DNA from: Bacteroidales bacterium
GTDB lineage: Bacteria; Bacteroidota; Bacteroidia; Bacteroidales; WCHB1-69
Length of the DNA stretch: 60,664 bases
NCBI GenBank assembly: GCA_017551725.1
Contig: JAFZKY010000031.1
Location: 1 to 60,664, forward strand
Direction: 5' to 3'
Positions within the stretch are counted from its first letter, which is position 1. Every line of letters begins with the position of its first letter. The position numbers and the translations under genes are program-made. Shown here in pieces: positions 26,401 to 32,634 of the stretch. A model generated the notes under the pieces. That model did no database searches. It saw only the letters and a list, made by a program, of their open reading frames with translations, and was not told where the DNA came from.

Positions 26401-27480
26401 AACTCGGGTGCCAATTACGGTCCGGCTCATGACCATACCCAAATCAACACCTTGCAGGCTGACTTTGGACGTTATGCCATGGTGGAAGGCAAGAATGGTA
26501 CAGTCAATAAACCGAAATGGACTGCAGCCACGACCAGATGCTTGAACATGCATCGACAGACACAGTATCCTATCGAGTTGGTGTTTTACAAGTACTTCTA
26601 TGCGCCGGCTGCTGCCACAAACGCCAACACTTCTTTAAAACTGACTATTGAGGCTGGCTCTGGAAATGATTTCGTTTTGGTAGATACGTTGACTTTCGCC
26701 AACAATCGAAATACCTCCCCGAATTGGGAACGTTTCGTGACGACTATCAAGAACTTTAATTCGGTTGGCCAGTTGAAATTCACGATGAGCAATCATTCGA
26801 ATAGGATTGACCCCGCTATTGACGACATTTATCTGGGTCCGGGCTATCCTGACTTGGAGGTGGTGAATTTCATCCATCCGACGGATAATGTAAACACCAA
26901 CTGTTTGATAATGGGCGACAGTGTTCATCCGACTATCACGCTTCGCAACAATGGGTATTCTCCGATTGGGGAATTTGACCTGCGTTTCATCATGTCGGTG
27001 GGTACGAAATTCGACACTTTGTACGAACATGTAACCCGCACTATCGAATCTGAAGATACCATCCATTATACGACTTCAAAGGGATTCTTGGTTCATTACA
27101 ACTTCCGTCCGCTTTCTTTCAGAGTGGATTGCTACGTGGATTTGGACAAGAATCCGGAGAACGACTATTATACAGTAGTGACCTGTACCAACAGTGGTGT
27201 TGAAGATTACGCGGAGGAGAACGGCGTGGTGCTTGAGCAGAACGAGCCCAATCCTGCCGTCACCACCACTCGGATCAGCTACCGTCTGCCGGATTATGGT
27301 GAGGCCAACATCAGTATCTATTCCGCTTTGGGACAGCAGTTGTATTCGCAAGACCAGGCTGGTTCGAAGGGTGTTAACTATTTGGATGTGAACACATCCA
27401 ATTGGGCTGCTGGTGTGTATTACTATACGCTGTCCTTCAAAGACACTTCGATAACCAAGAAGATGGTTATTCAAAAATAA
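17401..27480 (+). CDS. Giant multidomain T9SS-secreted surface protein (3359 residues)
   Basis: A signal peptide (MKKIFAAIITFMLPFLLFAQ) is followed by a jelly-roll-like domain (about 25-250), then a right-handed beta-helix (about 515-950) with repeated NN and GIY turns. Eight or so CARDB-like Ig repeats follow, each starting near a D-x-x-V/I-x-x-I phrase and containing VKNFG or LTVTNNGS. A repeated module of Ig-like plus jelly-roll domain occurs at about 1667-1934 and 2300-2550. A GEVED domain lies at about 2675-2830 (LYIDWNRNGVFETGEK, AGETEDYAV), another jelly-roll at about 2957-3150, and a type A T9SS sorting domain at the end (NEPNPAVTTTRISYRLP to KKMVIQK). It is probably a cell-surface adhesin or sugar-binding protein; no enzyme motif was seen. 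Confidence 0.9.
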   Translation: MKKIFAAIITFMLPFLLFAQPMDTANVYFENFDGANPKVTTTNIFDATLGDWKTDNTLKVSAPNSYHSPVYNRSGASTVYLSTIDLTNTPITDVVRKFYLEFDHICKVDKLDEAYIYYSKATGLDWTGEPSWGYPQKLTFTQTSPCYLSAGTMNPGGTVNPGATDFTQAGLGSGQFAASWYPSGTGNWQPNTLNANPAANWWRHEKFDLSSFLLDGTTKYVRLEFRVNKSSPSTSNTEQCKGWYLDNINVVLSNCELIPPKITLTSPIYYNLGVNSPTTSPYYFTNNIGPYTIHATLTDNDTVDLSKLQFTYQICPFQAAAGPVVTVQNTITQNTFSTSGNTVKAEWVVPTICYKDTIRYHIYMEDVHGSRDRIDTFLVAHHNYSNIQNNDCHLDSLDKGTWPHCFITGTAHPVKLYFKNRSDADHSIQTGSSYQTALTVGLEVRNEAGQVTHNSTHSWSGSLCFDERDTLNLGTFVPTHGWNHIKVFVKTRNGAVDGNHANDTLKIDWYSCDSLLSGDYTVGGSNPDFVSIQDVKNNLEYCGLGGPVRFHLRPGTYQDLYFSHKYIGQSDVNTISFIGDNRDNVTVVANVPDTSATIYQGALTMINVENLHFQNMTFQGRQQAASRAVVLRGNGSRDIIFDNCKFMVYPTNTTATTSYAVGRETSATTTPDTVILRNCIMEGGNFGVYYVGNTQSGNNRRQNSLTVENCRIKSCYRGIYSKYSMPLVVRNNHITQYPMGSHQEFSGVYVENIVSADIDGNTVDSVFNAEYGISVKNLTTKDYFIRNNHVKVGDSKFGIYIGSSSATSVDTGFIYNNEVILYPVTEGTACAMQLDNSNSLKLAHNSLYVKSDAPYSNTAALHIKNTTSNNITFLNNNVLINECNSSDNTNYALNLNGTSKVIGGYNDLYSQSSAIAYTTVVRNSIAEFENAMPNCTNNISVLPPMANATNSLLPTDFTGMECRRMPLVMQDIRNQQRSALTYMGAYANQIAATDASVVALLVPALGDCPQNTYNITVSVANKGSEVLNFANHNATITVHSDSLNLTQTKSVTSGTVPVLGASSQVVANNVAIPVNQMVDLTFVIRTAGDNNYINDTMRTSFIMEAARPDYEEDFSSGTKQTWTISQLSGAGNWTFIDGTGINPVIAPVYGTGRLYFNSKTFSAQTRSRAVMPVVQLSSSINPILEMWVAHDNTSNKPKEGVVVKVSTNGGLTYTALRRLNPDGTPSTSLADTLIKRYDASYSTPGWALYTFDLSNYVSAGCIYIAFDGYAQQGNNINIDRIRLRNLYNNDVAVTQIYSQGETPTKYAMRDVYGALVRNEGRQSQSNVDVYLTVTGAAETYRDTVTIPTLGNNQQTLVTFPDHEMQVNEVKNVEIRSRNDQNNSNNALNWRMVTNNNTANYADTTSTVMKTGDYSTVIRPCVRYKTNEELVVTDVKYFYNQSYITNRDRGFKAFVSNAAGQIVATSDVISFDSLQQGAWNILPIRNFALTNMTGEFYVGLEMTANGDYLTYQVETPLRDSTFYYLENNGTYTPQSVGRFMIGAVVDTPHVHDFAILDMTNPTSRCDLGHEHITLTVTNNGSQAILPGTQLHYRINNLPVVTETMTDTLGSHETKSFVFNTIYDFTNHQINIDDNYNIIVWVSKDSRDRLQYNDTLRQMVVSKGKSAMPIAADTVNISYYTSGTLTASLPPSIQQGVLAWYNSSGYEQWNFLTYASSLQTPVIFFDTTFFVTANPGYVYDKIIGTGKGTSTSPTTINQEDKPFVFGSGYSRGRMIYTQNDIGQYGPVARIGFYVTTKATGENGIPIKLYLKETPLNTLPNDAYDWNNEILDATLVLDDMVFFGDTGWYYFNLPTPFNYTTGNLMLLTETNCNDYCNSCNNCGAAVSGTTVYPKFQATAVSGCVQYKNANVTAMTGTWGTAYGKRLNLAIRIADLQCGSEKHQIYVHVPDIPIYDVETISLDYPQVSQTTPYPSHCALYDEHIRVTLKNNLNVPIPANKVVVHARFNNQEITHLITEPFGSEEVKTVVFDTTFDFATHNHADVTYNCVVYTDMPTESIVYRGNDTIRGTFISKRTAQFPRNPIVYQGNYTETFTVLQPADRPVLANGNTEITQWRYYADSLTATALTPLPTTANPTYTTGPLYDTVVVWVEAKTQTSNCMTRRTPIYINVQVPQYDLETRYLISPKSFQCGISANQPVVVSVRNTDTTSSSVIPTNTFNVTGRFVDGAYVVTDTKPLTTPVPHLDTATVTLNLSNMSSTTANRSYNYTIYSKPINNNMWVYKGNDTITGMLYVPANPVAPQPLTYNVAYGNTQTVSPTGMSFYYFYHNQNDAVPFAQGTSYTTDPIFSSQTLYYSGRIESAGFKKTITAGTGNTTNSAPFNMLSTRGKSYAQILYTKDDIGGVSGTIDSIYVKVNTANTTGIGIPIRMWLANVADQPALTTAPTLTTWTTLTNNAQLVFDGDMAFDQLGWVAIPVNGRFDYNGGAIMMYVEHDCGDNSCVTNLGILEPKFANTAYANNNNQRRIYQLAAATGTAFTGGGNRWSTKFLFNYTCSSPKSPITINTTVPQHDVGVIGITAPTSPNQYTANEPVTIMVKNFGSAAASNFAVSYRLGNGMPVTETYTGTLAAGATGTRTFTAQADLTSAYMEMPFCAYTGLNNDALHANDTFCMTLNVGDPCISRSNIATGLDISNVTVSTINNGQGTPFTNYTAEGDGMYTDYTSTVPAAELIQGQTYPMSITHSFTTATASGTIYKTLYIDWNRNGVFETGEKVKTLGPIASTAANATTQFTFDIPSTASLGLTRMRVICVAANYTNGCGIYSYAGETEDYAVTIVPPKPKDLGISQIIHPVGNVCVDTAATVKVLLKNFGSETQYFTPGNAATVTVTFTGANAGTYTTTVAAGSVASNNTYTVTIPHVNISSLGAFNVTASVSYPGDMFALNDATTAAANTNVLGPIVSNINEFEDNFDMNTGTTDLHFDYSRWLVPTGSDTANYIWVINSKNSPNSGANYGPAHDHTQINTLQADFGRYAMVEGKNGTVNKPKWTAATTRCLNMHRQTQYPIELVFYKYFYAPAAATNANTSLKLTIEAGSGNDFVLVDTLTFANNRNTSPNWERFVTTIKNFNSVGQLKFTMSNHSNRIDPAIDDIYLGPGYPDLEVVNFIHPTDNVNTNCLIMGDSVHPTITLRNNGYSPIGEFDLRFIMSVGTKFDTLYEHVTRTIESEDTIHYTTSKGFLVHYNFRPLSFRVDCYVDLDKNPENDYYTVVTCTNSGVEDYAEENGVVLEQNEPNPAVTTTRISYRLPDYGEANISIYSALGQQLYSQDQAGSKGVNYLDVNTSNWAAGVYYYTLSFKDTSITKKMVIQK

Positions 27481-27501
27481 TCGTCTTTTTAACATATCGC
27501 G

Positions 27502-27533
27502 AACTACCCGAGTAACATCGGGTAGTTTTTTTA
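27502..27533 (+). terminator. Terminator of the giant surface protein gene
   Basis: AACTACCCGA pairs with TCGGGTAGTT across a six-base loop and runs into a T tract. Confidence 0.85.
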
Positions 27534-27560
27534 TAGAATAATCTTATTGGGAAACAGAAG

Positions 27561-28748
27561 ATGGAAAAATTCTTGTATGTTGTAAAAAAGAGAGGGATTG
27601 TTTTGATTCTCTGCCTTATGGGGTTGGTCTCATACGGTCAGGTGATTACAGGTGCGGAACGGATGGATATGTATCTGCCATTGTTGGACGGGAAGCGTGT
27701 GGCCGTTTGCGGAAACCAGACCTCCATGGTCGGGGATGTGCATCTGGTGGACACGTTGCTGGCCCGCGGGGTGAAGGTTGTCAAGTTGTTCTGTCCGGAG
27801 CACGGGTTCCGGGGCAACGCTGAGGCGGGTGCACACATCGCTTCTACTACGGACCCGAAGACAGGGTTGCCTATCATATCTCTCTATGGTAAAAACAAAA
27901 AGCCGCTTCCGGAGCAATTGCGGGATGTGGATGTTATCCTCTTTGATTTGCAGGATGTGGGATGCCGCTTTTACACGTATATCTCCACGTTGCATTATGT
28001 GATGGAGGCGGCGGCGGAATCACACCACGTGAAGGTGGTGGTTCTGGACCGCCCGAACCCCAACGGCTATTTCGTGGATGGCCCGGTGTTGGACACGAAC
28101 TACCGCTCGTTTGTGGGTATGCATCCGGTACCGGTGGTGTATGGCATGACGATAGGGGAGTATGCCTACATGATCAATGGGGAAGGATGGCTTCCCCGTG
28201 CGCTTCATTGCGATTTGGCTGTGGTTCCCTTGGGTCGCTACACCCATCAAGCCCGTTATAACCTTCCTGTGGCTCCGTCGCCCAACCTGCCCAATGCGGA
28301 ATCCATTTTTCTTTATCCTTCTTTGTGCCTTTTTGAAGGTACCAATATCAGTGTTGGACGCGGCACTTCCTTGCCTTTTCAGATTTTCGGTGCCCCTTTA
28401 TTGCATGCAGGCACTTATCGGTTCACTCCGAAGCCTATTCCCGGCGTTTCGGAAAACCCGCCGCACAACGGGAAAGAGTGTCAAGGGTTTTACCTTAAGG
28501 AATATGCCATGAAGAATCTGGATTCCACTAATCGTTTTGATGTTCAGTATCTCCTCACGGCGTACAAGTTTTATGGCGATAAGGAACACTTTTTCATCAA
28601 TTCGAATTTTTTTGATAAACTGGCAGGCACCAACCTGCTTCGCAAGCAAATCATGTCAGGTGTAAGTGAGGAGGTGATACGCCAGTCATGGCAGAAACCA
28701 TTGGAACAGTTTAAAATCGTGAGGGAGAAATATCTTCTGTACGAATAG
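27561..28748 (+). CDS. Exo-beta-N-acetylmuramidase NamZ-like (DUF1343)
   Basis: The 395-residue protein has a signal-anchor-like start (GIVLILCLMGLVSYG) and then the DUF1343 core: VAVCGNQTSMVGDVHLVDTL, KLFCPEHGFRGNAEAG, ISLYGKNKKP, DVILFDLQDVGCRFYTYIST and VLDRPNPNG. NamZ enzymes remove terminal N-acetylmuramic acid from peptidoglycan fragments, allowing recycling or scavenging. The role here is by family. It has its own position after a terminator; the next gene has a separate promoter. Confidence 0.88.
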   Translation: MEKFLYVVKKRGIVLILCLMGLVSYGQVITGAERMDMYLPLLDGKRVAVCGNQTSMVGDVHLVDTLLARGVKVVKLFCPEHGFRGNAEAGAHIASTTDPKTGLPIISLYGKNKKPLPEQLRDVDVILFDLQDVGCRFYTYISTLHYVMEAAAESHHVKVVVLDRPNPNGYFVDGPVLDTNYRSFVGMHPVPVVYGMTIGEYAYMINGEGWLPRALHCDLAVVPLGRYTHQARYNLPVAPSPNLPNAESIFLYPSLCLFEGTNISVGRGTSLPFQIFGAPLLHAGTYRFTPKPIPGVSENPPHNGKECQGFYLKEYAMKNLDSTNRFDVQYLLTAYKFYGDKEHFFINSNFFDKLAGTNLLRKQIMSGVSEEVIRQSWQKPLEQFKIVREKYLLYE

Positions 28749-28791
28749 TGTAAGTGAGATTTTGCCCGATTAACGATTTGTTTTTTTTTTG

Positions 28792-28799
28792 TACCTTTG
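28792..28799 (+). promoter_or_regulatory. -7 box of kamA
   Basis: TACCTTTG lies 34 bp before the ATG at 28834, after a run of ten T. The -33 element is ambiguous (TTTG at 28761 or 28777). Confidence 0.6.
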
Positions 28800-28833
28800 C
28801 CGCCTAAAATTCAAAACGAAAAATACCATCAAT

Positions 28834-30072
28834 ATGCCCAGCAGAAGAAAAGAATTGTTCCCCAACGTTACCGATGCAGAATGGAACGATTGGAGATGGC
28901 AGGTCCGCAACAGAGTGGAGACCCTTGAAGAACTGAAAAAATACATAGAGCTGACCCCAGAAGAGGAAGAAGGCGTGAAGAAATCGCTCGCGACACTCCG
29001 TATGGCCATCACGCCGTACTATTTGAGTTTGATTGATCCTGACAATCCGAAATGTCCGGTGCGCCGTCAGGCCATCCCTACGGCCGCTGAACTTTATCAG
29101 TCGCCCGCCGACCTGCTCGACCCGCTGCACGAGGATGAAGACTCTCCGGTGCCCGGTCTCACCCACCGTTATCCCGACAGAGTGTTGTTCCTCATCACGG
29201 ATATGTGCTCGATGTACTGCCGCCACTGCACCCGCAGACGTTTCGCTGGCCAGCACGATTGTGAGTCCACCCAGGACCGCATCCAAGCCGCCATCGACTA
29301 CATCGCCCGCACCCCGCAAGTGCGCGACGTGCTCCTTTCCGGTGGCGACGCGCTGATGGTGGGCGACAAGATGCTGGAATCCATCATCCAACGTCTGAGA
29401 GCCATCCCGCATGTGGAGATTATCCGTCTCGGCTCCCGTACCCCTGTGGTTTGCCCGCAGCGTATCACCGACGACTTGGTGAATATGTTGAAGAAATATC
29501 ATCCGATTTGGCTCAACACCCACTTCAACCACCCGAACGAGGTGACCGAAGAGGCGATGGCCGCTTGCGCCAAACTGGCGGATGCCGGTGTGCCGTTGGG
29601 TAACCAGACCGTGTTGTTGCGCGGCGTGAACGACGACACCGAGATTATGAAGCAACTCGTCCACGACCTCGTGCGTATGCGCGTGCGTCCGTACTACATC
29701 TACCAATGCGACCTTTCGATGGGTCTGGAGCATTTCCGCACGCCCGTCTCCAAGGGTATCGAGATTATCGAGAACCTGCGCGGACACACTTCCGGCTACT
29801 GTGTGCCGACCTTCGTGGTGGATGCTCCTGGCGGTGGTGGCAAAATTCCCGTCATGCCCAACTACGTGATCTCGCAGAGCCCGCACAAGGTTATCCTGCG
29901 CAACTACGAAGGCGTGATCACTACTTACACCGAGCCGTCTGACTATCAGGAGAATACCTGCAGCCCGCTGCCTGACAAGAAGCACGTCGAAGGCGTAGCC
30001 TCTTTGCTTCATGGTGAGCAGATGGCCCTCGAACCCAACGAGCTGGCTCGCAAGAAGAGACACAGAAAATAG
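28834..30072 (+). CDS. kamA: L-lysine 2,3-aminomutase
   Basis: This 412-residue radical-SAM, PLP-dependent enzyme converts L-lysine to L-beta-lysine. The cluster motif CSMYCRHC places Cys125, Cys129 and Cys132 exactly as in the well-studied clostridial enzyme. The lysine-binding aspartates (Asp293 in QCDLS, Asp330 in FVVDAPGGGGK) and PLP lysine (Lys337) also fall at the same numbers, which argues against a glutamate-2,3-aminomutase or the EF-P modifying EpmB. Beta-lysine can feed lysine fermentation or act as an osmolyte; none of the other fermentation genes is in the window. Confidence 0.93.
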   Translation: MPSRRKELFPNVTDAEWNDWRWQVRNRVETLEELKKYIELTPEEEEGVKKSLATLRMAITPYYLSLIDPDNPKCPVRRQAIPTAAELYQSPADLLDPLHEDEDSPVPGLTHRYPDRVLFLITDMCSMYCRHCTRRRFAGQHDCESTQDRIQAAIDYIARTPQVRDVLLSGGDALMVGDKMLESIIQRLRAIPHVEIIRLGSRTPVVCPQRITDDLVNMLKKYHPIWLNTHFNHPNEVTEEAMAACAKLADAGVPLGNQTVLLRGVNDDTEIMKQLVHDLVRMRVRPYYIYQCDLSMGLEHFRTPVSKGIEIIENLRGHTSGYCVPTFVVDAPGGGGKIPVMPNYVISQSPHKVILRNYEGVITTYTEPSDYQENTCSPLPDKKHVEGVASLLHGEQMALEPNELARKKRHRK

Positions 30073-30099
30073 TGGTCAGTGATCAGTGATTAGTAATCA

Positions 30100-30126
30100 G
30101 TAGAGACGGCAGGCGTGCCGTCTTCC
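30100..30126. repeat. GTAGAGACGG palindrome, degenerate copy
   Basis: GTAGAGACGGC-AGGCGT-GCCGTCTTCC is the same outer arm as the 28-bp palindromes at 30151 and 40688 with a different centre and a damaged right end. It follows a word-like run of GTGATCAGTGATTAGTAATC. Confidence 0.7.
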
Positions 30127-30150
30127 TAAATTACGAATATCCCAATGGTT

Positions 30151-30178
30151 GTAGAGACGGTATGCATACCGTCTCTAC
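30151..30178. repeat. GTAGAGACGG palindrome, perfect copy
   Basis: GTAGAGACGGTATG is followed immediately by its exact reverse complement, a perfect 28-bp palindrome. The same 28 bp occur at 40688-40715. It touches the stop codon of the cupin gene and lies between the convergent ends of kamA and that gene. Confidence 0.9.
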
Positions 30179-30522
30179 TATTTTAATATGCAGGCCAGAA
30201 AACGGACGTCCTTGCCGCTTTGGTTGGCGATGCTGTGGCGGGCGCCGTTGCCGGTGAACATCACGTCGCCGGCGTGCATGATGGCGGTTTGGCCGTTGTC
30301 AGTGACCTCAGCCTCCCCCTCTAAAATGTAGTAGATCTCGGCATCCTCAATGTGCGGGTGCTCCTTGATCCGACTTCCGGAAGGAAGGGTGATAATATTG
30401 AACATGGAGGCGCGCTCCAACATTTCCGCGGGAGTAAGGATGATGTCCTTGCAAATCCGGCCTTCGATGTTACCTTGGTTCTCCACGGTTTCAATCCGAA
30501 TGTCTTGTTTGTTTTTGATCAT
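30178..30522 (-). CDS. Single-domain cupin protein
   Basis: In this 114-residue cupin, motif 1 is seen around KEHPHIEDAEIYYILEGEAEV (metal-binding His and Glu candidates) and motif 2 as HAGDVMFTGNGARHSIAN. Such small cupins bind a metal and often a small ligand; no specific function can be assigned. The end of the gene touches a repeat palindrome. Its leader holds a long hyphenated palindrome that may be an operator. Confidence 0.8.
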   Translation of the reverse strand: MIKNKQDIRIETVENQGNIEGRICKDIILTPAEMLERASMFNIITLPSGSRIKEHPHIEDAEIYYILEGEAEVTDNGQTAIMHAGDVMFTGNGARHSIANQSGKDVRFLACILK

Positions 30523-30556
30523 TGTTGTATAGTTTGGTGGTTAATGTTTATCAGAT

Positions 30557-30625
30557 GAATCGTTCTATAGTGGAATAGTACGATTCAATAGAATCGTTGT
30601 TTATTCAGCAAAAATAGCAAAAATA
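30557..30625 (-). promoter_or_regulatory. Promoter and operator-like palindrome of the cupin gene
   Basis: Two overlapping-type minus-strand -7 boxes TATTTTTG occur at 30616-30609 and 30625-30618. Just downstream, GAATCGT (30557-30563) pairs with ACGATTC (30580-30586), with CTAT and ATAG nested inside, and a third GAATCGT lies at 30591-30597. The arms sit where a repressor would block initiation. The regulator is unknown. Confidence 0.55.
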
Positions 30626-30629
30626 TTAT

Positions 30630-30688
30630 TCCGCGGATCTCGCGTATCACGAGGAAAAATCCGTGCAGATCCTCGTGATCCGTGGAGA
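30630..30688 (+). repeat. CCGCGGATC imperfect palindrome, unit A
   Basis: A 59-bp unit with outer arms TCCGCGGAT / ATCCGTGGA and inner arms TCACGAGGA / TCCTCGTGA. It has the same orientation as units B (30695) and C (31233). Confidence 0.85.
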
Positions 30689-30694
30689 GAATAA

Positions 30695-30755
30695 TCCGCG
30701 AATCGCGCGTATCGCGAGGAAACAAATCCGTGCAGATTCGCGTGATCCGTGGAGA
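30695..30755 (+). repeat. CCGCGGATC imperfect palindrome, unit B
   Basis: A 61-bp relative of unit A. Where A has GGATC in the left arm and GATCC in the right, B has GAATC and GATTC, a paired change that keeps the stem. It ends 19 bp from the GxxExxY stop. Confidence 0.85.
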
Positions 30756-30774
30756 TAATAAGTCGAGGAGATTG

Positions 30775-31164
30775 TCACTTGTTCCGTAACACCTTGTACC
30801 CGTCCTTGAAATCCCCTACATCAAAATTGATGAGCAAGCCCGTTGGTATGTTCAACAGTTTCATATAGGTCCTCGTCTGTTTGAAATGAACCGGCACCAA
30901 ATACTCAACCGCTTTCAATTCAACCACAATCGATTTCTCCACGAGCAAATCAAGGCGAAGATCATCGGAAATGCAGTAACCTTTGTACATCACCGCTACG
31001 GGAACCTGTGATTGCACAAATAAATCCCTCAATATCAGTTCTTTGAACAGTGCCTTTTGATAAATACTTTCCAAAAGTCCTGGACCAAGATGGTTGTACA
31101 CCTCCATTGCGCCACCGATAATCTCGTAGATTAATTCGTTTTCTGTATATTTCTTTCTTGTCAT
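30775..31164 (-). CDS. GxxExxY family protein (PD-(D/E)XK-like)
   Basis: This 129-residue protein contains the naming motif GPGLLESIYQKAL, the PD-(D/E)XK-like core LRLDLLVEKSIVVELKAVE (Asp, then Glu-x-Lys) and the closing QTRTYMKLLNIPTGLLINFD. The fold is that of restriction-type nucleases, but activity of the family is not established. Length is normal. It has two palindromic units just after its stop and a third about 70 bp upstream of its start, all in one orientation. A decayed relative lies at 48936-49091, also between repeats. Confidence 0.9.
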   Translation of the reverse strand: MTRKKYTENELIYEIIGGAMEVYNHLGPGLLESIYQKALFKELILRDLFVQSQVPVAVMYKGYCISDDLRLDLLVEKSIVVELKAVEYLVPVHFKQTRTYMKLLNIPTGLLINFDVGDFKDGYKVLRNK

Positions 31165-31232
31165 AACATAATATTTATCTAATACTATGATAACGATAAA
31201 TTAATTCTATTATTGTTTTTGTAAATATTTTT

Positions 31233-31293
31233 TCCGCGGATCTCGCGTATCACGAGGACAACAATCCGCGTAGATCCTCGTGATCCGTGGAGA
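31233..31293 (+). repeat. CCGCGGATC imperfect palindrome, unit C
   Basis: A 61-bp unit matching A almost throughout the arms, on the other side of the GxxExxY gene and in the same orientation. The following gene starts 33 bp later, so its promoter must overlap or follow this unit. Confidence 0.85.
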
Positions 31294-31326
31294 TAAAAAA
31301 AACGTATCTTCGCACTCTATTATTCA

Positions 31327-32556
31327 ATGATGATGAAAAAGATTGCAATCCTGTTATTCTGCTGTATTTCAACAATTTTTGCATTCGCCAACGACGGCGT
31401 CTTCTACGCTGCCGGCAACCAGCTGATACCCATTACCGAGACCGACATCAGCGTGAAGAAGGAGGTGCTGACTATCAACCGTGTGGGCGACCATCTGGAG
31501 GTGATCGTCTATTACGAATTCTTCAACCCCGTGGGCGAGAAGGAGTTGCTGGTGGGATTCGAGGCCAAGTCGCCTTACAACAGCATGGCGGACGCTTTCG
31601 AAATGCTTCCGAAGCACCCTCACATCCACAATTTCAAGGTGGCGATGAACGGCGAGCCACTTCCATACGATATTGCGAACGTGGATATCGGGCGCTACGA
31701 TAAACACGACAATTACATTCCTTCGTCATACTACGTCAACGGACACTTCCTGCACTGGAGCCCGCAGCAGATTAAAGACACACTGGCCGCTTGGGGCGAC
31801 CCGCCCGGTCTCCCCATCGACTATGTCTATCACTTCAAGGCAAAATTCCGGCCCGGTCTGAACATCATCTACCACACTTACGAGTTCGACCTTTCTTTCT
31901 CTATCGGTGAGGAATATTATTTTCCCTACGTACTAACCGCCGCCAACCGCTGGGCCAACCACCAAATCGACGACTTTCTGCTGTTGGTCAACATGGGCGA
32001 CCACGAGTCGTTCTTCATCGAACCGGATTTTTTTCAAAGTCCTGACGAATGGCAATTCCTCGGGAAAGGCAAAACCACGACATTCTTTTCTTTATACCCT
32101 ACGAAAAAGGAAGTCCCGGTTTTCCATATCCAAGAAGGCAGCCTTTCCTTCCGAAAGACCAACTTTCACCCAAAAGGTGAATTGCATCTCATCAATAGCA
32201 ACACCATTAATTACACTTTCGGCGAAGGTGACGACGCTCCTTCTTTTACAGAGACATTGGCAAAACAATATTATTCCTATTCTGAACTGCTGGCAGCCCT
32301 TCGACATGAATTCACGAATTCGCTGATTCCATCCGACACCGACTACGAATACAACTACGACACCCTCGTCACCCCCGAGCAACGCCGCATCCTCAAGAAT
32401 CTGCCCTTCGCCTACCGCGGATACATTTTCAAAACCAAAGCGTTACAAGACTATTTCGAATCCACCCAATGGTATATTCCCAATCCCGAATACAACGGCA
32501 ATATGGAGATGATGACGGCGGAGGAGAAAAAGTGGGTTCAGCTCTGGAGCAAATAG
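31327..32556 (+). CDS. Secreted YARHG-domain protein
   Basis: This 409-residue protein has a signal peptide (KKIAILLFCCISTIFAFA), then an N-terminal part resembling DUF4424 (NDGVFYAAGNQLIPITETDI, VYYEFFNPVGEKELLVGFEA). The last 70 residues are a YARHG domain (LKNLPFAYRGYIFKTKALQD, STQWYIPN), a small extracellular domain presumed to bind cell wall or other ligands. The usual YARHG tetrad reads AYRGY here. Three consecutive Met codons allow alternative starts. It stands alone between repeat unit C and kdsA. Confidence 0.8.
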   Translation: MMMKKIAILLFCCISTIFAFANDGVFYAAGNQLIPITETDISVKKEVLTINRVGDHLEVIVYYEFFNPVGEKELLVGFEAKSPYNSMADAFEMLPKHPHIHNFKVAMNGEPLPYDIANVDIGRYDKHDNYIPSSYYVNGHFLHWSPQQIKDTLAAWGDPPGLPIDYVYHFKAKFRPGLNIIYHTYEFDLSFSIGEEYYFPYVLTAANRWANHQIDDFLLLVNMGDHESFFIEPDFFQSPDEWQFLGKGKTTTFFSLYPTKKEVPVFHIQEGSLSFRKTNFHPKGELHLINSNTINYTFGEGDDAPSFTETLAKQYYSYSELLAALRHEFTNSLIPSDTDYEYNYDTLVTPEQRRILKNLPFAYRGYIFKTKALQDYFESTQWYIPNPEYNGNMEMMTAEEKKWVQLWSK

Positions 32557-32607
32557 CCGTTGGCCTTTAGCTATGACGTTTCCTGATCACTGCTCACTAA
32601 AAAATTG

Positions 32608-32615
32608 TATCTTTG
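32608..32615 (+). promoter_or_regulatory. -7 box of kdsA
   Basis: TATCTTTG lies 19 bp before the ATG. No clear TTTG is seen at the expected distance upstream. Confidence 0.6.
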
Positions 32616-32634
32616 CGGCTCAAAAATCATCAAG

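Noticed and set aside
30630-31293. CRISPR-like array at the repeated units
   Set aside because: Only three units, unequal spacing, a gene between two of them, and no cas gene.
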